DNA of 64,000 bases from assembly GCA_013398175.1 (NCBI GenBank), contig VZRZ01007774.1, forward strand, positions 49,548-113,547, in the 5' to 3' direction. The notes beneath the pieces are model-generated. The model did not search any database and was not told the DNA's origin. It saw only the letters and a program-made list of their open reading frames with translations. The translations under genes were made by a program, and so were the position numbers. This document shows positions 49,681 through 60,508 of the stretch, one piece after another. Position 1 is the stretch's first letter; every line of letters begins with the position of its first letter. Source of the stretch: Climacteris rufus. Lineage: Eukaryota > Chordata > Aves > Passeriformes > Climacteridae.

Positions 49681-51943
49681 TGAGGTCCAGGAATGTGCTG
49701 AGCTTCAGAAAGATTGTCAGTGCAGCTGGGCCCTCGGGCTGTCCTCCTTGGTGGACAAGAACCACTATGGGCAACAGGCAAAGTGGGACCCTGTCAGAGC
49801 TTCTGCACTCCCAGCTGCCTCAGTGGTGATGAACCACCTCCGTGTAACCCCAACAGCCTTGCTGTAATTCTGCTTGCAAGTGGAGTACTTGCCAGTACTG
49901 TTCCTACCCTCCCATCCTGCCAAAATCCAGAGCCTGTCCAAAGTGGCGGGATGAGAGGAATTTCCTGTGCAGGATAAACAAGCTGTTCTCATTGCTGTGA
50001 GAGTGGGTTCCCCACTCCACGACCCAGGAGCCACTCACCACTGAGGTGGTGTTGGTGGCCATGGACCCGTGACAGGGCAGCAGGACACCTGGGCAGAGTG
50101 TGGGGAGAGGCCCTGGCTGCTTCTCTTGCTTCCCCGGTCCCTTGGTGTATCCAAGGGGAAGATTGGCTGCTGCCATCACATCTTCATTATAAACTCTCTA
50201 ACTCTTTGTCATCAAATCTCTTGCCCTAACAAAGCAATTTGTTGCTGGTGCTCCACAGTCGTGGCGTGGAATAGGTGACTGTTTGTGTGTACACATGGTG
50301 GGGACCCGTCACATCACATCCAGTCAATGACTCGTGTCAGTGAGGCACTGACAGTGTGTGATGGCTCATGGTGAAGGTACAAGGTGATGCCTGGGACGTG
50401 TGGACTGCACTGGGATCTGCCCTTGACGCTGCAGGGGAGGGGATGGGGACAGCAGGCTGGGAAGGAGGACCAGTCTGTGGCAGCAACACTTTGAGGTCAC
50501 CATCCCCAAGTCCCTGCAGCCCTGCACCTGCTGCAGGGACACACCAGCTCTGATACAGCCTCAGCAGATTTCTGCCCAGTTTCCTCCACTCCTTAGGCTG
50601 GGTATCATCCAGTAATTAAGTGCTCGAGCTACTGGGAATGTGTGGCACCGGTAATGGTGTCCACGGGAGCGCAGGTATGAGCGAGACTCACCACAAGTGA
50701 GGTGGCTGCATGACAGAGCCAGGGTGTGCTTTTAGCTCTTGTGGTGGGACAGACAAGGGGTTTGCTCCCCGAAACTGGGTGGGTTCAGGTGATGCTGGTC
50801 AGGTCAGCTCAAGAAAAGATGCTCCAGAAGAGCTGACAAGCCACAAATCCAGTGTGTACTGATTAGGCAGCAGCACATGCAGCAGCTGCAAATCCCACAC
50901 TCAACTCACCCTGTTTAGTTGGGTTTTTCTGCTTTTTTTTTTTCTCCTCAATTTAAATTCCCAAGGAGACACAAGGCACAGTAAGTGCTGATGCATTCTG
51001 CACTGGAATGCTGTGTGGAGGAGCACAGATCCCACCTGCCTGCCTCTGGCCCCCAGTTCCTGCTCAGCCCAGCACAGCTGCTCCTGCAGGCTCTTGATAG
51101 TTTCTTCCTTTCTTTCATCCCATTTACAAGTTGGAGGATGGCCACTGAAATGGTGGATTTACCCCACTGTGAGCAGGATCCAGCCCTAGGTCTTGCCAGG
51201 CTAGGATAACCCTGTGCTTTCTGTGTGTGCAGTGAAGGGGATGGGATGGGGCCACCCCCAGGCTGGGCACTGGGGACATTGCTGGGGACATTGCTGGAGT
51301 GCTGTGTACCCGGGTAGCACAGGTGACCCCACCACAGGGCTCATAATGGATGTGGCCCTCATGTGGAGGAGCCCTGGCTGTGACACACCTACCCCCATGT
51401 CACCTGCATCCCCATGGGGAGCTTCCCTCCAGAGCTGCTTCCCAAGTGAAGATGAGCATAGAAAGAGCCAGTCAGGGTTTAAACCTAACAAATCATCAGG
51501 GATTAAACCTGATGAATGGATTCGGAGCCGCTCTTTTGTTGTTCTGACTGCTCAGAGGACATGGGGCATGTGGCTGCACCCTCAGGTGTGTGTTGGGGGA
51601 GTGCAGCCCCTGGTCCCCATCCCCTCCATGCTGTGGGATTGCTGCCAGCACCTGACTCAGGCTCTGGCTCTTGACCCTTCAGCACCAGTTCGGTCCCCCC
51701 AGCCCCATGCTGTCCTGAGCTGCTCGGTTTCCAAGTCAGCTCTGCCAGTGAGGCAACAGCAGCCCCGAACACTGGCAGAGGTTTCAGCTCTTACTCAGTC
51801 TGTTTTTCTCCAAAGTGAATTAAAATGCATTAGTGTCACACACAGCAGTTCAGTCATGTCTCTTTGTCACTTGTCCCATTATCTGGGGACATTCTCCGAG
51901 AGAAGCCCAGCAGCTGACTGGCTTTGCATATTTTTTCCCAAAG

Positions 51944-51957
51944 TTTTTTTTTTTTTT
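51944..51957. repeat. Poly-T run
   Basis: Fourteen consecutive T residues just upstream of a minus-strand CR1 copy. Its length may be unreliable. Confidence 0.8.
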
Positions 51958-51983
51958 GCTTGGTGTTGGGAATTGATTCTAAA

Positions 51984-52233
51984 CATAGAATTGTGGAATC
52001 ACAGAATGGTTTGGGTTAAAAGGGACCTTAAGCTCATCTCATTCCACCACACTTCCTGGGCAAGGATGCTTTCCAATTCAGGTTGCTCCAAGCCCCGTTC
52101 AACCTGGCCTTGAACACTTCCAGGGATGGGGCACCCACAGCTTCTCTGGGCAACCTGTACAGGCCCTCACCACCCTCACAGGGAAGAATTTCTTCCATAT
52201 ATCTAACCTAAATTTCACCTCTTTCAGTTTGAA
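51984..52233 (-). mobile_element. CR1 LINE, 3' end, left arm of an inverted pair
   Basis: CATAGAATTGTGGAATCACAG and GGTTTGGGTTAAAAGGGACC begin a well-preserved inverted CR1 3' region that continues through GGCACCCACAGCTTCTCTGG to the TTTCTTCCATATATCTAACC block. It faces the plus-strand CR1 at 52411-52540, to which its first 140 bases are complementary. Confidence 0.93.
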
Positions 52234-52410
52234 TCGCCTCAGAGGGATGTGCTGCCAGGGCTGGCAGTGGGTAGTGGTGAGTGTTCAGTCCTCTGTGCAG
52301 CCTGTGGGAAGGGGAGGTAGGAGTGGGAGCATCCGCTGGCACAGGAGCAGTGCCGGGCTCCGGACCTGCTGTGGCCACTGAGAGGAGCCTGATCTGAGCA
52401 GCGCTGTCAG

Positions 52411-52540
52411 TGCCTTGGAAGTGTCCAAGGCCAGGTAGGACAGGGCTTGGAGCAACCTGATCTGGTGGAAGATGTCTCTGCCCATGGCAGGGGGTTGGAT
52501 GAGATGAGTTTTAGTATCCTTTCCAAACCATTCTGTGATT
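52411..52540 (+). mobile_element. CR1 LINE, 3' end, right arm of an inverted pair
   Basis: GCCTTGGAAGTGTCCAAGGC, CAGGGCTTGGAGCAACCTGA, CTCTGCCCATGGCAGGGGG and CCTTTCCAAACCATTCTGTG are the terminal 130 bases of a CR1 copy. Together with the copy at 51984-52233 it makes a tail-out inverted repeat. Confidence 0.9.
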
Positions 52541-55500
52541 TTGGTCTGGCAGTGCAGAGGTGGCTGAGTGAGAGGATGCTGTACCAACCCCACAGTCACT
52601 GTCCCACGCCAAAATCCCCTCAGAGCTGGGGGGGACTGACCAGAGATGGGGCTGGACTGACCCTGGTGGGAGCTACCTGTAGATGACCCTGTCCAGCTGC
52701 TGCTTCCCAGGAAAGCCTCCCCAGCATTCCTGAGACAAACCACGTCTGTTCCATCATCTCCACAGAGCCAGTGGGTGCCTGGGTCAGGAACTCAGTGCAC
52801 AGCAGCGTTTTGACCAGGAACGGGGACACGGGTGGAGGTTCCCATGACTCCAGTGCATTTGCAACTGCCTTATGCAACCAACAACTTTTAGTTTGAAAAT
52901 TGAGCAGCTCCCTCAGAAGCTCTGTGACAGATTCTGGGTGCCCTGGACAATGTCCTGGTAACATCTGGCTTCCCCCTGCTGCTCCAGGTCAGAGGACAGC
53001 CAGCAGCAATTCTGCCCCATGCTGGGACCTGGCAGCACATCCTCAGCCCGTGGGCTTGACTGTGCATGCTCAGCCTGGCAGTGATCCCAGGTGAACGCTC
53101 AGGTGCCCTTCCCCTGCCCTGTCCAGCACATGCTGGTGAATGATGGTGGCATCTGGGACCCGGTTTTCCTGCCCCTTTGGCATGCAGGGAGCATTTTGGA
53201 GGGGTTTTGACTTTGTGCATGTGTGCCTGCACATGGGTTTGTGGATGCACATGTGGTTTGTGTTTGTGGTGTGCAGGAGGATCAGGGTAGGGATCCACCT
53301 CCATTATTGGAAGCAATTATAGGTAAACAGGGGCAATGACAAAATCCCTGAGTAAATCACTGGAAGTATCACTCTCCAGTTTTGGCTGCCTTCCCATGAA
53401 GATACATGCAGAAACCCGTCTGTGATAAGGCAGAGCCAAAGGACACCCTCTGTGCTGCCATGCCAGGCTGAGTCCCTTACCCCTCTGAGCAGCACTGAGG
53501 GATGGCAGCAGCGACCAGCAGCCACCCACAACCCCTGCCCTCCCATCCCTAGGGCTTTTCCAGCTCCATGGTGCTCCAGGTCCTTCCATCCCACACCCAC
53601 AGGTTCGTGCTGCTGGAGGAGACCTGAGGCTCGCATGGCCTGAACTCCTGGGGACTCAGATCCCCTCAGCCTCAGATCTGTGTGATGGGTGGGGACCCTG
53701 TTTGAGGCTCGGAGGCTGTTTTGCTCCATCTCCCAGCTGGTTAAAGCCACAAGGTTGATAGCATTTCCCAGTGCAAACCAGCTTCCAGACTGGTGGATGG
53801 GCTGGGGACTGGCCATGGAGAGCAGCTCTCGCCAGGCAGAGGCAAGGTCATGTTTGACAAAGCACGGGGACCAGGAAAGCACCTTGTATTTATAGCTCCT
53901 GAAGTTGTCTTGAGCCTGCAACCTTGATGCCTTCTTCCAACAGAGAAATCCTTGTTTAGTCCAACTACTTGTTTGGTATTTGGAGAAAAAGGAAAATCAA
54001 GTTGTTGCCCATCGTGCCCATAACTGAACTAATGTGAGCATCGGTGCTCACAGATCAGTGCTGTGGGATTCCACTCCTCCAGCTGGGTGGGAATGGATTT
54101 ATTATCACCAGCAGGTAAAGGAGTGTGTGTGCTGAGCTGCTCTGTCCGAGCTGCAGGAGGATTTGATCCTGTGGGTCCTTAACACTCGGGATGGGGAATG
54201 TTCAGCCCCTGTCCCACAGTGCCCATGTCCAGGCGCTTCCCTCTCTGGTCCTGCTGTCCCTGGGTGACCTGGCCCCTTCGCCCAATGGAGCACCAGTGTC
54301 TCTTGTTCAAGGCCTTTTTGACCACTTTTTCTCACTTGTGTCCCCAGTTGTAGAGAAATCACCTGTTTGTATTCCAGGACAGAAGGTGGAGGTTTGGGGA
54401 AATGACGGGCATTTTACAAAGCAATTAAAACCCAACCCCTGTAATTGCTGTAATTTATATAGACCTACAAAATAACCAGCTGGTGTGATCCAGGCTTTGA
54501 ACCCATTTTATTTGTTCCAGCACATCAAACAGATGGAAACATTCCATCTGTGTTTTCCTGGGATGCAGAAGGGTTGGCAGTGAGGGTCTGTGGGTGCAGT
54601 GAGGGGCTGGGAGAGCAGCAAAGGGCTGGGGAACCATTGCTGACACCCATAAAGCACCACTGATTGCCTCAGCATCGCCACAGAGGACGTGTGATGAAGG
54701 GAGCGATGCTCGGGGACAGGATCTGTGTGTGTTTATGGATGGGAGCAGTGATGCCATCCCCTAGAAAACCTGGGATGCTGCAAATGGGGTTTGGGCTTGT
54801 GTGCTTCCAAGCTGTACCCCCTGGCCCTGCCCTGCCCTCCATCATGCCCTGGAACGTTAAAGCAGATTGGTGCAAGCCCAAAGCTACCACCTCAGCACAG
54901 CCAAGCTGGTGACAAGGGAGGTGATTAGCAAGTGAAATGTTCAGTGCTGTAGTGAAATGATGTTTATAATATTGGGCTACGAGGAGAAGGGGGCAGGAGC
55001 AGCTGGCTTTTCCATTATCCGTACGGTCGCACTCTGTGAGCCCTTCCAGCATAACGAAGGTTCCCTGGGTTATTCCACTGCTCCAGCCTGTTCTGTGTTC
55101 TGCCTCACTCGCCCTTGGCCAGCAATTTGCAGGGTTGCAAACAAGCTTGGAGTATTTTAGGAGCCAGTGGTTTTAGAGGAATGAGTGCTCTGCCTGTGCT
55201 CTGTGCCTGTGATTCAAGTTCTCCTGGCTCAGTAGCCCCCAATTACCCATGTGTGTGGAGTGGGGCTGTGTTTATGGGTCTGCTGGAGTCAGATAAAAGC
55301 CTCAGACTGCAGTTCCTACCCGAGGATGAAAGAACCACCTCAGTGATTCTCTTCCAGCCCTGGAGTTTAAAATATTAATAGGATATCATTTCCTGACAAG
55401 CACTGCAGCAGGTAGTGAGCGCTGTGTTATAAAACATTCCCATTAGCAGAGCACGTGGAATCAGCAATGCTGTGTCCCCGAAATTATTAACACCCAAAAG

Positions 55501-55645
55501 TGTGCTCCCCCCATGGCCATGGATATCTCTATCCCCTCAAATGGGCTCTTCCTCCGCACTCCACTGGATCCCCTTCTGCTCCCAGAATACTGCAGCCTGT
55601 GGGCACCAGAGCAGGTGCCAGAGATCCCTGTCCTGCTCGTGTTGT

Positions 55646-55813
55646 GATCTGCTGGTAGAGATCCAGTGACCATGATCCACTGCCTGTAATCCACTCACCC
55701 AGAACCACTGGCTGAGATCCACTGACTGGGATCCACTGGCCATGATCTTCTGGCCAAGATCCTCTGGCCTTGATCCACTGGCCATGATCTGCTGGCTGAG
55801 ATCTGCTCTGGTG
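55646..55813. repeat. 14-bp tandem array, 12 units in exact phase
   Basis: Twelve units begin every 14 bases from 55646 to 55800, consensus GATCCACTGGCCAT. Nearly every unit starts with GATC or a one-base variant. Units differ by substitutions only, with no indels. The array lies about 480 bp upstream of exon 3. Confidence 0.92.
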
Positions 55814-56293
55814 AGCAAAGGACAATGTGGCTGGGGACAGAAAGCCAGAACAGGGCAGCTCTCCCTGCCTGTGCCACTGATTGCTCTGGCCAAGGTTGTT
55901 GGCAGAGGAGACATCCCTCTCCCATGGCTCATCAGGCTCTTTTTCGTCTCCCTCATCCTGTACAGAATAAAAGTCATCATGAAAATAGCCAAAATATGCT
56001 CTCTGAAGAAGTGGCAAAGGGCAGACACACACGCTGTCCCCTCCAACTGGTGACACCCCAGGGTCACCTCAGTGCTGGGCTTGGTGGTTTCCCCATGGCA
56101 CAGCCCACTGGCATGGGCAGGAGCTGCCGAGGAACTCCAGTGCCTTTCCCCAAAGTTATTCCAGTGTCACTGCCTCATGCAGTGTTCTGGGTGGCAGAGG
56201 GTCTTGGTTGCTGGCAGGGGGCTGGGGGCTGGGGACACTCCAGCTTTGCTGATCTCTGTATTTTTCCTCTTTCTCCCATTTCTGGACTGGCAG

Positions 56294-56389
56294 CAAACCC
56301 TGGAGACAAATCTCACCAACCTGGTTAAACGCAACAGCGAACTGGAAAACCAGATGGCCAAGCTGATCCAGATCTGCCAGCAAGTGGAG
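56294..56389 (+). CDS. MID2: MID2/TRIM1, exon 3 (first part of coiled coil)
   Basis: Ninety-six bases encode residues 223-254, beginning QTLETNLTNLVKRN and ending QICQQVE. They form the start of the coiled coil through which MID2 pairs with itself or with MID1. Heptad-like hydrophobics (L, L, L, M, L, I) are visible. The acceptor is TTTCTGGACTGGCAG after a TTTTTCCTCTTTCTCCC tract, and the donor is GAG|GTGAGT, close to consensus. Both ends are phase 0, so the exon joins residue 222 cleanly to 255. The 96-base length equals that of the matching MID1 exon as I recall it. The sequence matches mammalian MID2 almost residue for residue. Confidence 0.97.
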
Positions 56390-57038
56390 GTGAGTAAAGG
56401 CCAGGATGGGGCTGGGGGATGTGCCTGGGGCAGCTCCCAGCTCGAGGGTTGGAATGCATGGATCACCCAAGTGCTTTCCTGGGGGCTACTCTGGGAGCAG
56501 AGATGAGTGTGAGGGGAAGCATCACTGAGGGCTTTGGGGCACTGTGTTGAAGAGTTTAGTTACAAGCAATGAAGGATGTGCGGATGGTTCCCAGGGGTCT
56601 GTAGGGTCTGAAGGACTCTGGCATGGTTGGAAACCACTGGGAAGAGACATGGGCTGCTGGAGGACCTGCCTGCTGCTCTGTGCTGGGAACACCAGGCACT
56701 TGGGTGAAACCAAGCTTGGAAACAGTGACACTGAGCTTGTAACAAAGCTCATCAACTGGGTGACACTGAGCATGAAAGAGTCATCAGCTGTTTGATACTG
56801 AGCCTGCAAACAGGGCTCAGCCGGGTGACACCGAGCACGGCGCAGTTGAACCACCACCTTCCCATAGGATAAAACCCCAGGCTGGGATCACAGCTGTGGA
56901 TTCAGGGGGAGTTTGCCAGTGCCCGAGAAAACACAACAGTCACTTACTTCACCCTTGGGCACCCCAGACCTTGCGGGGGGTGCAAGTGCTGTGCCTCCCC
57001 CAAGCCACCCCATGGGCCCAGCGGTCAGCGGGATACAG

Positions 57039-57349
57039 GAATGCTGGAATGCTGCGGTGGGATGTGGGGATGCTGCATCAGGATGCTGCGAGTGAGATGG
57101 AGGGATGCTGTGGTGGAATGCTGTGGCAGGATGAGGGGATGCTGCAGCAGCATGTGGGAATGCTGTGGTGGGATGCAGGGATGCTGCAATGGGATGTGGG
57201 GATACTGCAGTAGGATGTGGGGATGCTACTGGGGATGCTATGACAGAATGCAAGGATGCTGCAGTAGGATGCAAGGATGCTGTGGCAGGATGCAGGGATG
57301 CTGCAGTGGGATGTGGGAATGCTGTGGCAGGATGCAGGGATACTGTGTG
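57039..57349. repeat. Minisatellite, 21-bp unit
   Basis: About 14 units of GGATGCTGCAGTGGGATGTGG, with partial units and point changes. Because 21 is a multiple of 3 and the unit has no stop in several frames, the array keeps frames open on both strands, giving Cys/Gly/Met repeats on one strand and His-Pro-Thr/Ala repeats on the other. These are not genes. Confidence 0.95.
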
Positions 57350-60170
57350 TGCTAGCTGGAGCCGTTTGCCCGCAGCAAAGCACATGGGATGCATTTGCCC
57401 AGGAAGCTGCAGCTTGTCCATCACCACCTGCATCTCGGAGCAGCCAGGGCTCTGGGGCTGGGGAGGTGCTTCCAAACCCCCACAGTTTCTGCAGGCAGCG
57501 TCAGCACTATGTTCTTCAGTCCCTCAATAATGTCCTGATGATCTGGCAAGAGGAAATGAGTGCAGAAACCCTTTCTGTGAGTGCCAGCAGGGCCGAGTGT
57601 GCCGCCAGCAGTTGGCAGCCACTGTCACAGTGTGCAAAGAGAAGAAGGAGGGGGCTGAGATGCTCTGAACTTCCAGCCAAAATAAGGAGCAGAAGAATCC
57701 CACTTGGCTCTGCAGCACTACTGCCTTCCGCGCCAATGCTCCCTGTCACTGGCATTGCCCTGCTTCTCTCTGCCTGTGCATCACTCTGCAGTGGGAATGG
57801 CTTTGTCAGAGCTGTCTCTCCTGGGCTTCCTCTTCCCCAGGGCTCAGCGGGCTTGGGGTGAGTCTGGGAAAACAGACAGCAAATGGATGTTTGGCAGAGA
57901 GAGGAGGAGCCAGGACGTCCTTGCAGAGCTCTGGTGACAGTCACCAGTCCTTGCTGCTCTGATGGGCAATGCTTTGGCTCTGAAAACCCACCAGGGATGG
58001 AGCAGGGATGGACTGAATGTCCTTCCAAACCTCTTTCTTTGTGTCCTAATGACCTGACCTAGGATAAATTGAAAGATATTTGTTATTTCTGTCTGATCCT
58101 TGAAGTCTCAGACCTCTAAGCTGTCGTTTTTGACAGAGTTTGGGAGTTTTCAGCTTTGTCAGATGCTCTGCTTAAAATAACAGTTCAAATAACATTTCTC
58201 AGCCGTGCTGAATGTGCAACCGGGCCCTTGGAGGCACCTTTGCAGAGAGCACAGTAAAGTGTGAAGCAGAAAATATCTGTGCTCCCCATCAGTCTGAGTC
58301 CAGGGAATTTTGTTTTCAAGCTATTTGTGGACATGGCACATAGGCAGGCACATGCAAACCCGATGTGCTCTGCCCCTCAGCCATGTTCAGTGTAAATTCC
58401 ATGGTATGTCCATGGAATGGTGCCACCAACAGCTTGAGGGACAGGGGTTCACCCTGGAGAAGAGCACTGCAAGTGTGCTCAAGCCACTGAGCCTGCATTG
58501 CTCCTTGAAGTGGCTCTTGTGCATGAGGGACTGCACTGAGAGAGGTCAAAAGGGCTAAATCCTGTGGCAGTTACAGAAATGTGGGCCAAGAAGAGCAGGT
58601 AACAATCTTGTGGAGAAGCTGAGTTTGTAAAGTAGGAATGGTACCACCTCAATGTCCCCACTGTGGGGGCAGCAGGAGGTGCTGCATGTGCACCATGGGA
58701 CTGTGGCCTCTGCGCCACAGCAGCCTCAGCGTCAGCTTGTGGTGTCCCCAGGGCACAGCTGCTGCAGAGCCAAAAACCTCTTGAGGACTGTGGAGCTGGG
58801 AGGGTCCTCTGCTCCATCCGCGAGCTGCCAGGGTGTAGAGGAGTAGGTTTGCCTGTGTGTGAGTCAGGCTGTGGGCTGAGATGCTGTTCCTCATCCCCAC
58901 AAGCTGCAGGATGAGCTTTTCCCAGAGCTGAGTTTATTCCAGGACTTTGTTGTCCCTAGCACATTCTCCCTCAGCACTAAGGGTGAAGTAGTTTTTTTTC
59001 TCTCCCTTCTTACAACTAAAACCTACCCAGCTTTCCTGCAGCCGTAGCACCCCCTGAGTCTTCACCCCTAAATCCAGCATTTACCTCGGAACTAGTTCAT
59101 GCCTACAGAGCGGTTTGGCCAATGTCCAGCTGTGCTTAAGCCAGGGATTTGCCAGTGGAGTGGTGCTGGTCTGCACTACCTCCTCCATGCTCTGCTGGCC
59201 CTTTTGGGGGACCCCATCCTCTAAAATGCTCCTTTCTGGGCAAAAGGTAACTGGGAAAGTTGGCTTCCGTGATGGCTTCCATGACTTTACCTGCCATCAG
59301 CCCCCCAGAACACAAATGTGGCTAAAGGCAGATTTCTTACCCTGGGCAGATCTTCAGATTTAGGCTGAGGATGGCTACAGATTTACATTGTCCTGTAGTC
59401 ATCCTAGAAGGGGAATGCTCCAGGCCTGAGCTCCAGGACCACCATTGGGTGGCAGCTGTTTGGAGGGATGGACCCAGGGCTGAGCTGCGGTGCCTCAACC
59501 TCCCCTCCTGTCCCTTGGCCCAACATTTCCTTCCTGCCCTTTGCTGTGCACAGCCTTCAGCCTCATCTTCCCTCACCTTCATGTGACCCAGAAACTGAAT
59601 GAGAGTGGGAGTCCAGGGTTTGTGCTCCTGGGAAGTTGAGGTGAGAGCCATCCCTGTGGGCACACAGTCTCAAGGGGCCTGGGTGCTGCCAGCTTGGCAC
59701 AGCCAGGCAGCACGGCAGCACTGCCACAGCAGCTTGCAGCAGGCTTCAAACCCTGGGGCTGATTCCTCCCCACTACGTGCAGCAGATTGGGAAGATTTTC
59801 TGCTGTTTTTCCTCTGTGGAGCTCTCTTTGCAGACCATCAGCTGTCTCCCACTCCAGTGTTGCATAATCTGCTGGCCAGGTTTAAAAAAAGATCGTGCAG
59901 CAAAAATGTGGTTCACTCAATGCTGCCTTTGGACTGCTCTGTGTTTCACAGGGATTTGGGAGTATGAAATGAGGGAAATTGATTTCTGTCCTCTAGCGTG
60001 CTTTAGTTAAGTGATAGGGCTTGATTCCTCTTCCATAAAGTACATCCCCCCTGTACTGTCCTGTCCATCCTCCCAGGGATACTGGTCTTCCCTGGAGGCA
60101 GAGGACCGGAACCTCTGCCTGTGCCCCCACTGCACTCTGTGTGTGCACCACTGTGAACACAGCCACAAGA

Positions 60171-60386
60171 GTGTGTTGTGTGTCCCTCCCAACACGTGTA
60201 TTGTGTGTCCCTCCTAAAACCTGTGTGTTGTGTGTCCCTCCCAACACGTGTATTGTGTGTCCCTCCTAAAACCTGTGTGTTGTGTGTCCCTCCCAACACG
60301 TGTATTGTGTGTCCCTCCTAAAACCTGTGTGTTGTGTGTCCCTCCCACCACCTGTGAGTTGTGTGTTCCTCCCCACATGTGTGTTG
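60171..60386. repeat. UG-rich minisatellite abutting the exon 4 acceptor
   Basis: A 52-bp unit made of two related halves (TGTGTTGTGTGTCCCTCCCAA and a TGTATTGTGTGTCCCTCCTAAA form) recurs at 60191, 60243 and 60295. It then decays over two more half-units that merge with the acceptor TTCCTGGGCAG of exon 4. From 60172 to 60356 there is no AG dinucleotide. Each full unit carries CCTAAAAC, which resembles a branch-point site. The transcript strand is UG- and pyrimidine-rich. Confidence 0.95.
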
Positions 60387-60400
60387 CTGTTCCTGGGCAG

Positions 60401-60508
60401 GTGAACACAGCCATGCACGAGGCCAAGCTGATGGAGGAGTGTGATGAGCTGATGGAGATCATCCGCCAGCGCAAACAGGTCATCGCCGTCAAGATCAAGG
60501 AGACAAAG
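60401..60508 (+). CDS. MID2: MID2/TRIM1, exon 4 (coiled coil)
   Basis: The 108-base exon encodes residues 255-290, beginning VNTAMHEAKLMEECDEL and ending AVKIKETK, continuing the coiled coil. The acceptor is GTTGCTGTTCCTGGGCAG and the donor is AAG|GTGAGG. It is phase 0 at both ends, so skipping it would remove 36 residues without a frameshift. VNTAMHEAKLMEECDE is diagnostic for MID2; as I recall, MID1 has a different sequence (VNASRQEAKL). The ELMEIIRQ stretch differs slightly from the mammalian form. The next exon, expected to begin VMKLRKLAQQ, is not found before 64000, so the gene runs off the right edge with more than half of the protein missing. Confidence 0.97.

Larger units (their letters stand above)
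18985..56293 (+). other. MID2: MID2 intron 2 (37.3 kb)
   Basis: It opens with GTAAGG and closes with a pyrimidine tract and CAG. It contains CR1 fragments, several minisatellites and low-complexity tracts, each listed separately, and AT-rich, repeat-free islands near 21550-21740, 23815-23980, 28850-28990, 42115-42355, 44395-44460 and 47100-47250 that could be conserved non-coding elements. The stretches 20300-23480, 23980-26395, 26480-27815, 29340-32005, 32260-35425, 36970-39250, 39405-41375, 42360-43860, 44460-45635, 45725-47510, 47680-49515, 49685-51940 and 52545-55640 hold no gene or repeat that I can name. Long open frames here are not conserved-looking. Confidence 0.9.
56390..60400 (+). 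other. MID2: MID2 intron 3 (4.0 kb)
   Basis: A GT-AG intron with consensus ends. It contains a 21-bp minisatellite at 57039-57349 and a 52-bp-period minisatellite at 60171-60386 against the acceptor. The rest (56390-57038 and 57350-60170) has no recognisable gene or repeat, apart from a weak CR1-like phrase near 58007-58050 that I do not call. Confidence 0.93.

Noticed and set aside
51214..52113. 299-codon plus-strand open frame
   Set aside because: Its end overlaps a minus-strand CR1 copy and poly-T, and it shows no domain or conservation-like composition.
58007..58050. Possible CR1 tail (GACTGAATGTCCTTCCAAACC)
   Set aside because: The match is too short and diverged, and the terminal repeats are missing.
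60171..60386. Spaced repeats considered as a CRISPR-like array
   Set aside because: The units are contiguous and related to each other with no unique spacers, in a vertebrate intron. It is a minisatellite.
18319..60508. Identification as MID1 (TRIM18) instead of MID2
   Set aside because: CRYVISLNHRGL, EQDPPRDAVKTCIT, VPDTH and VNTAMHEAKLMEEC follow MID2 and differ from the MID1 residues at the same places.
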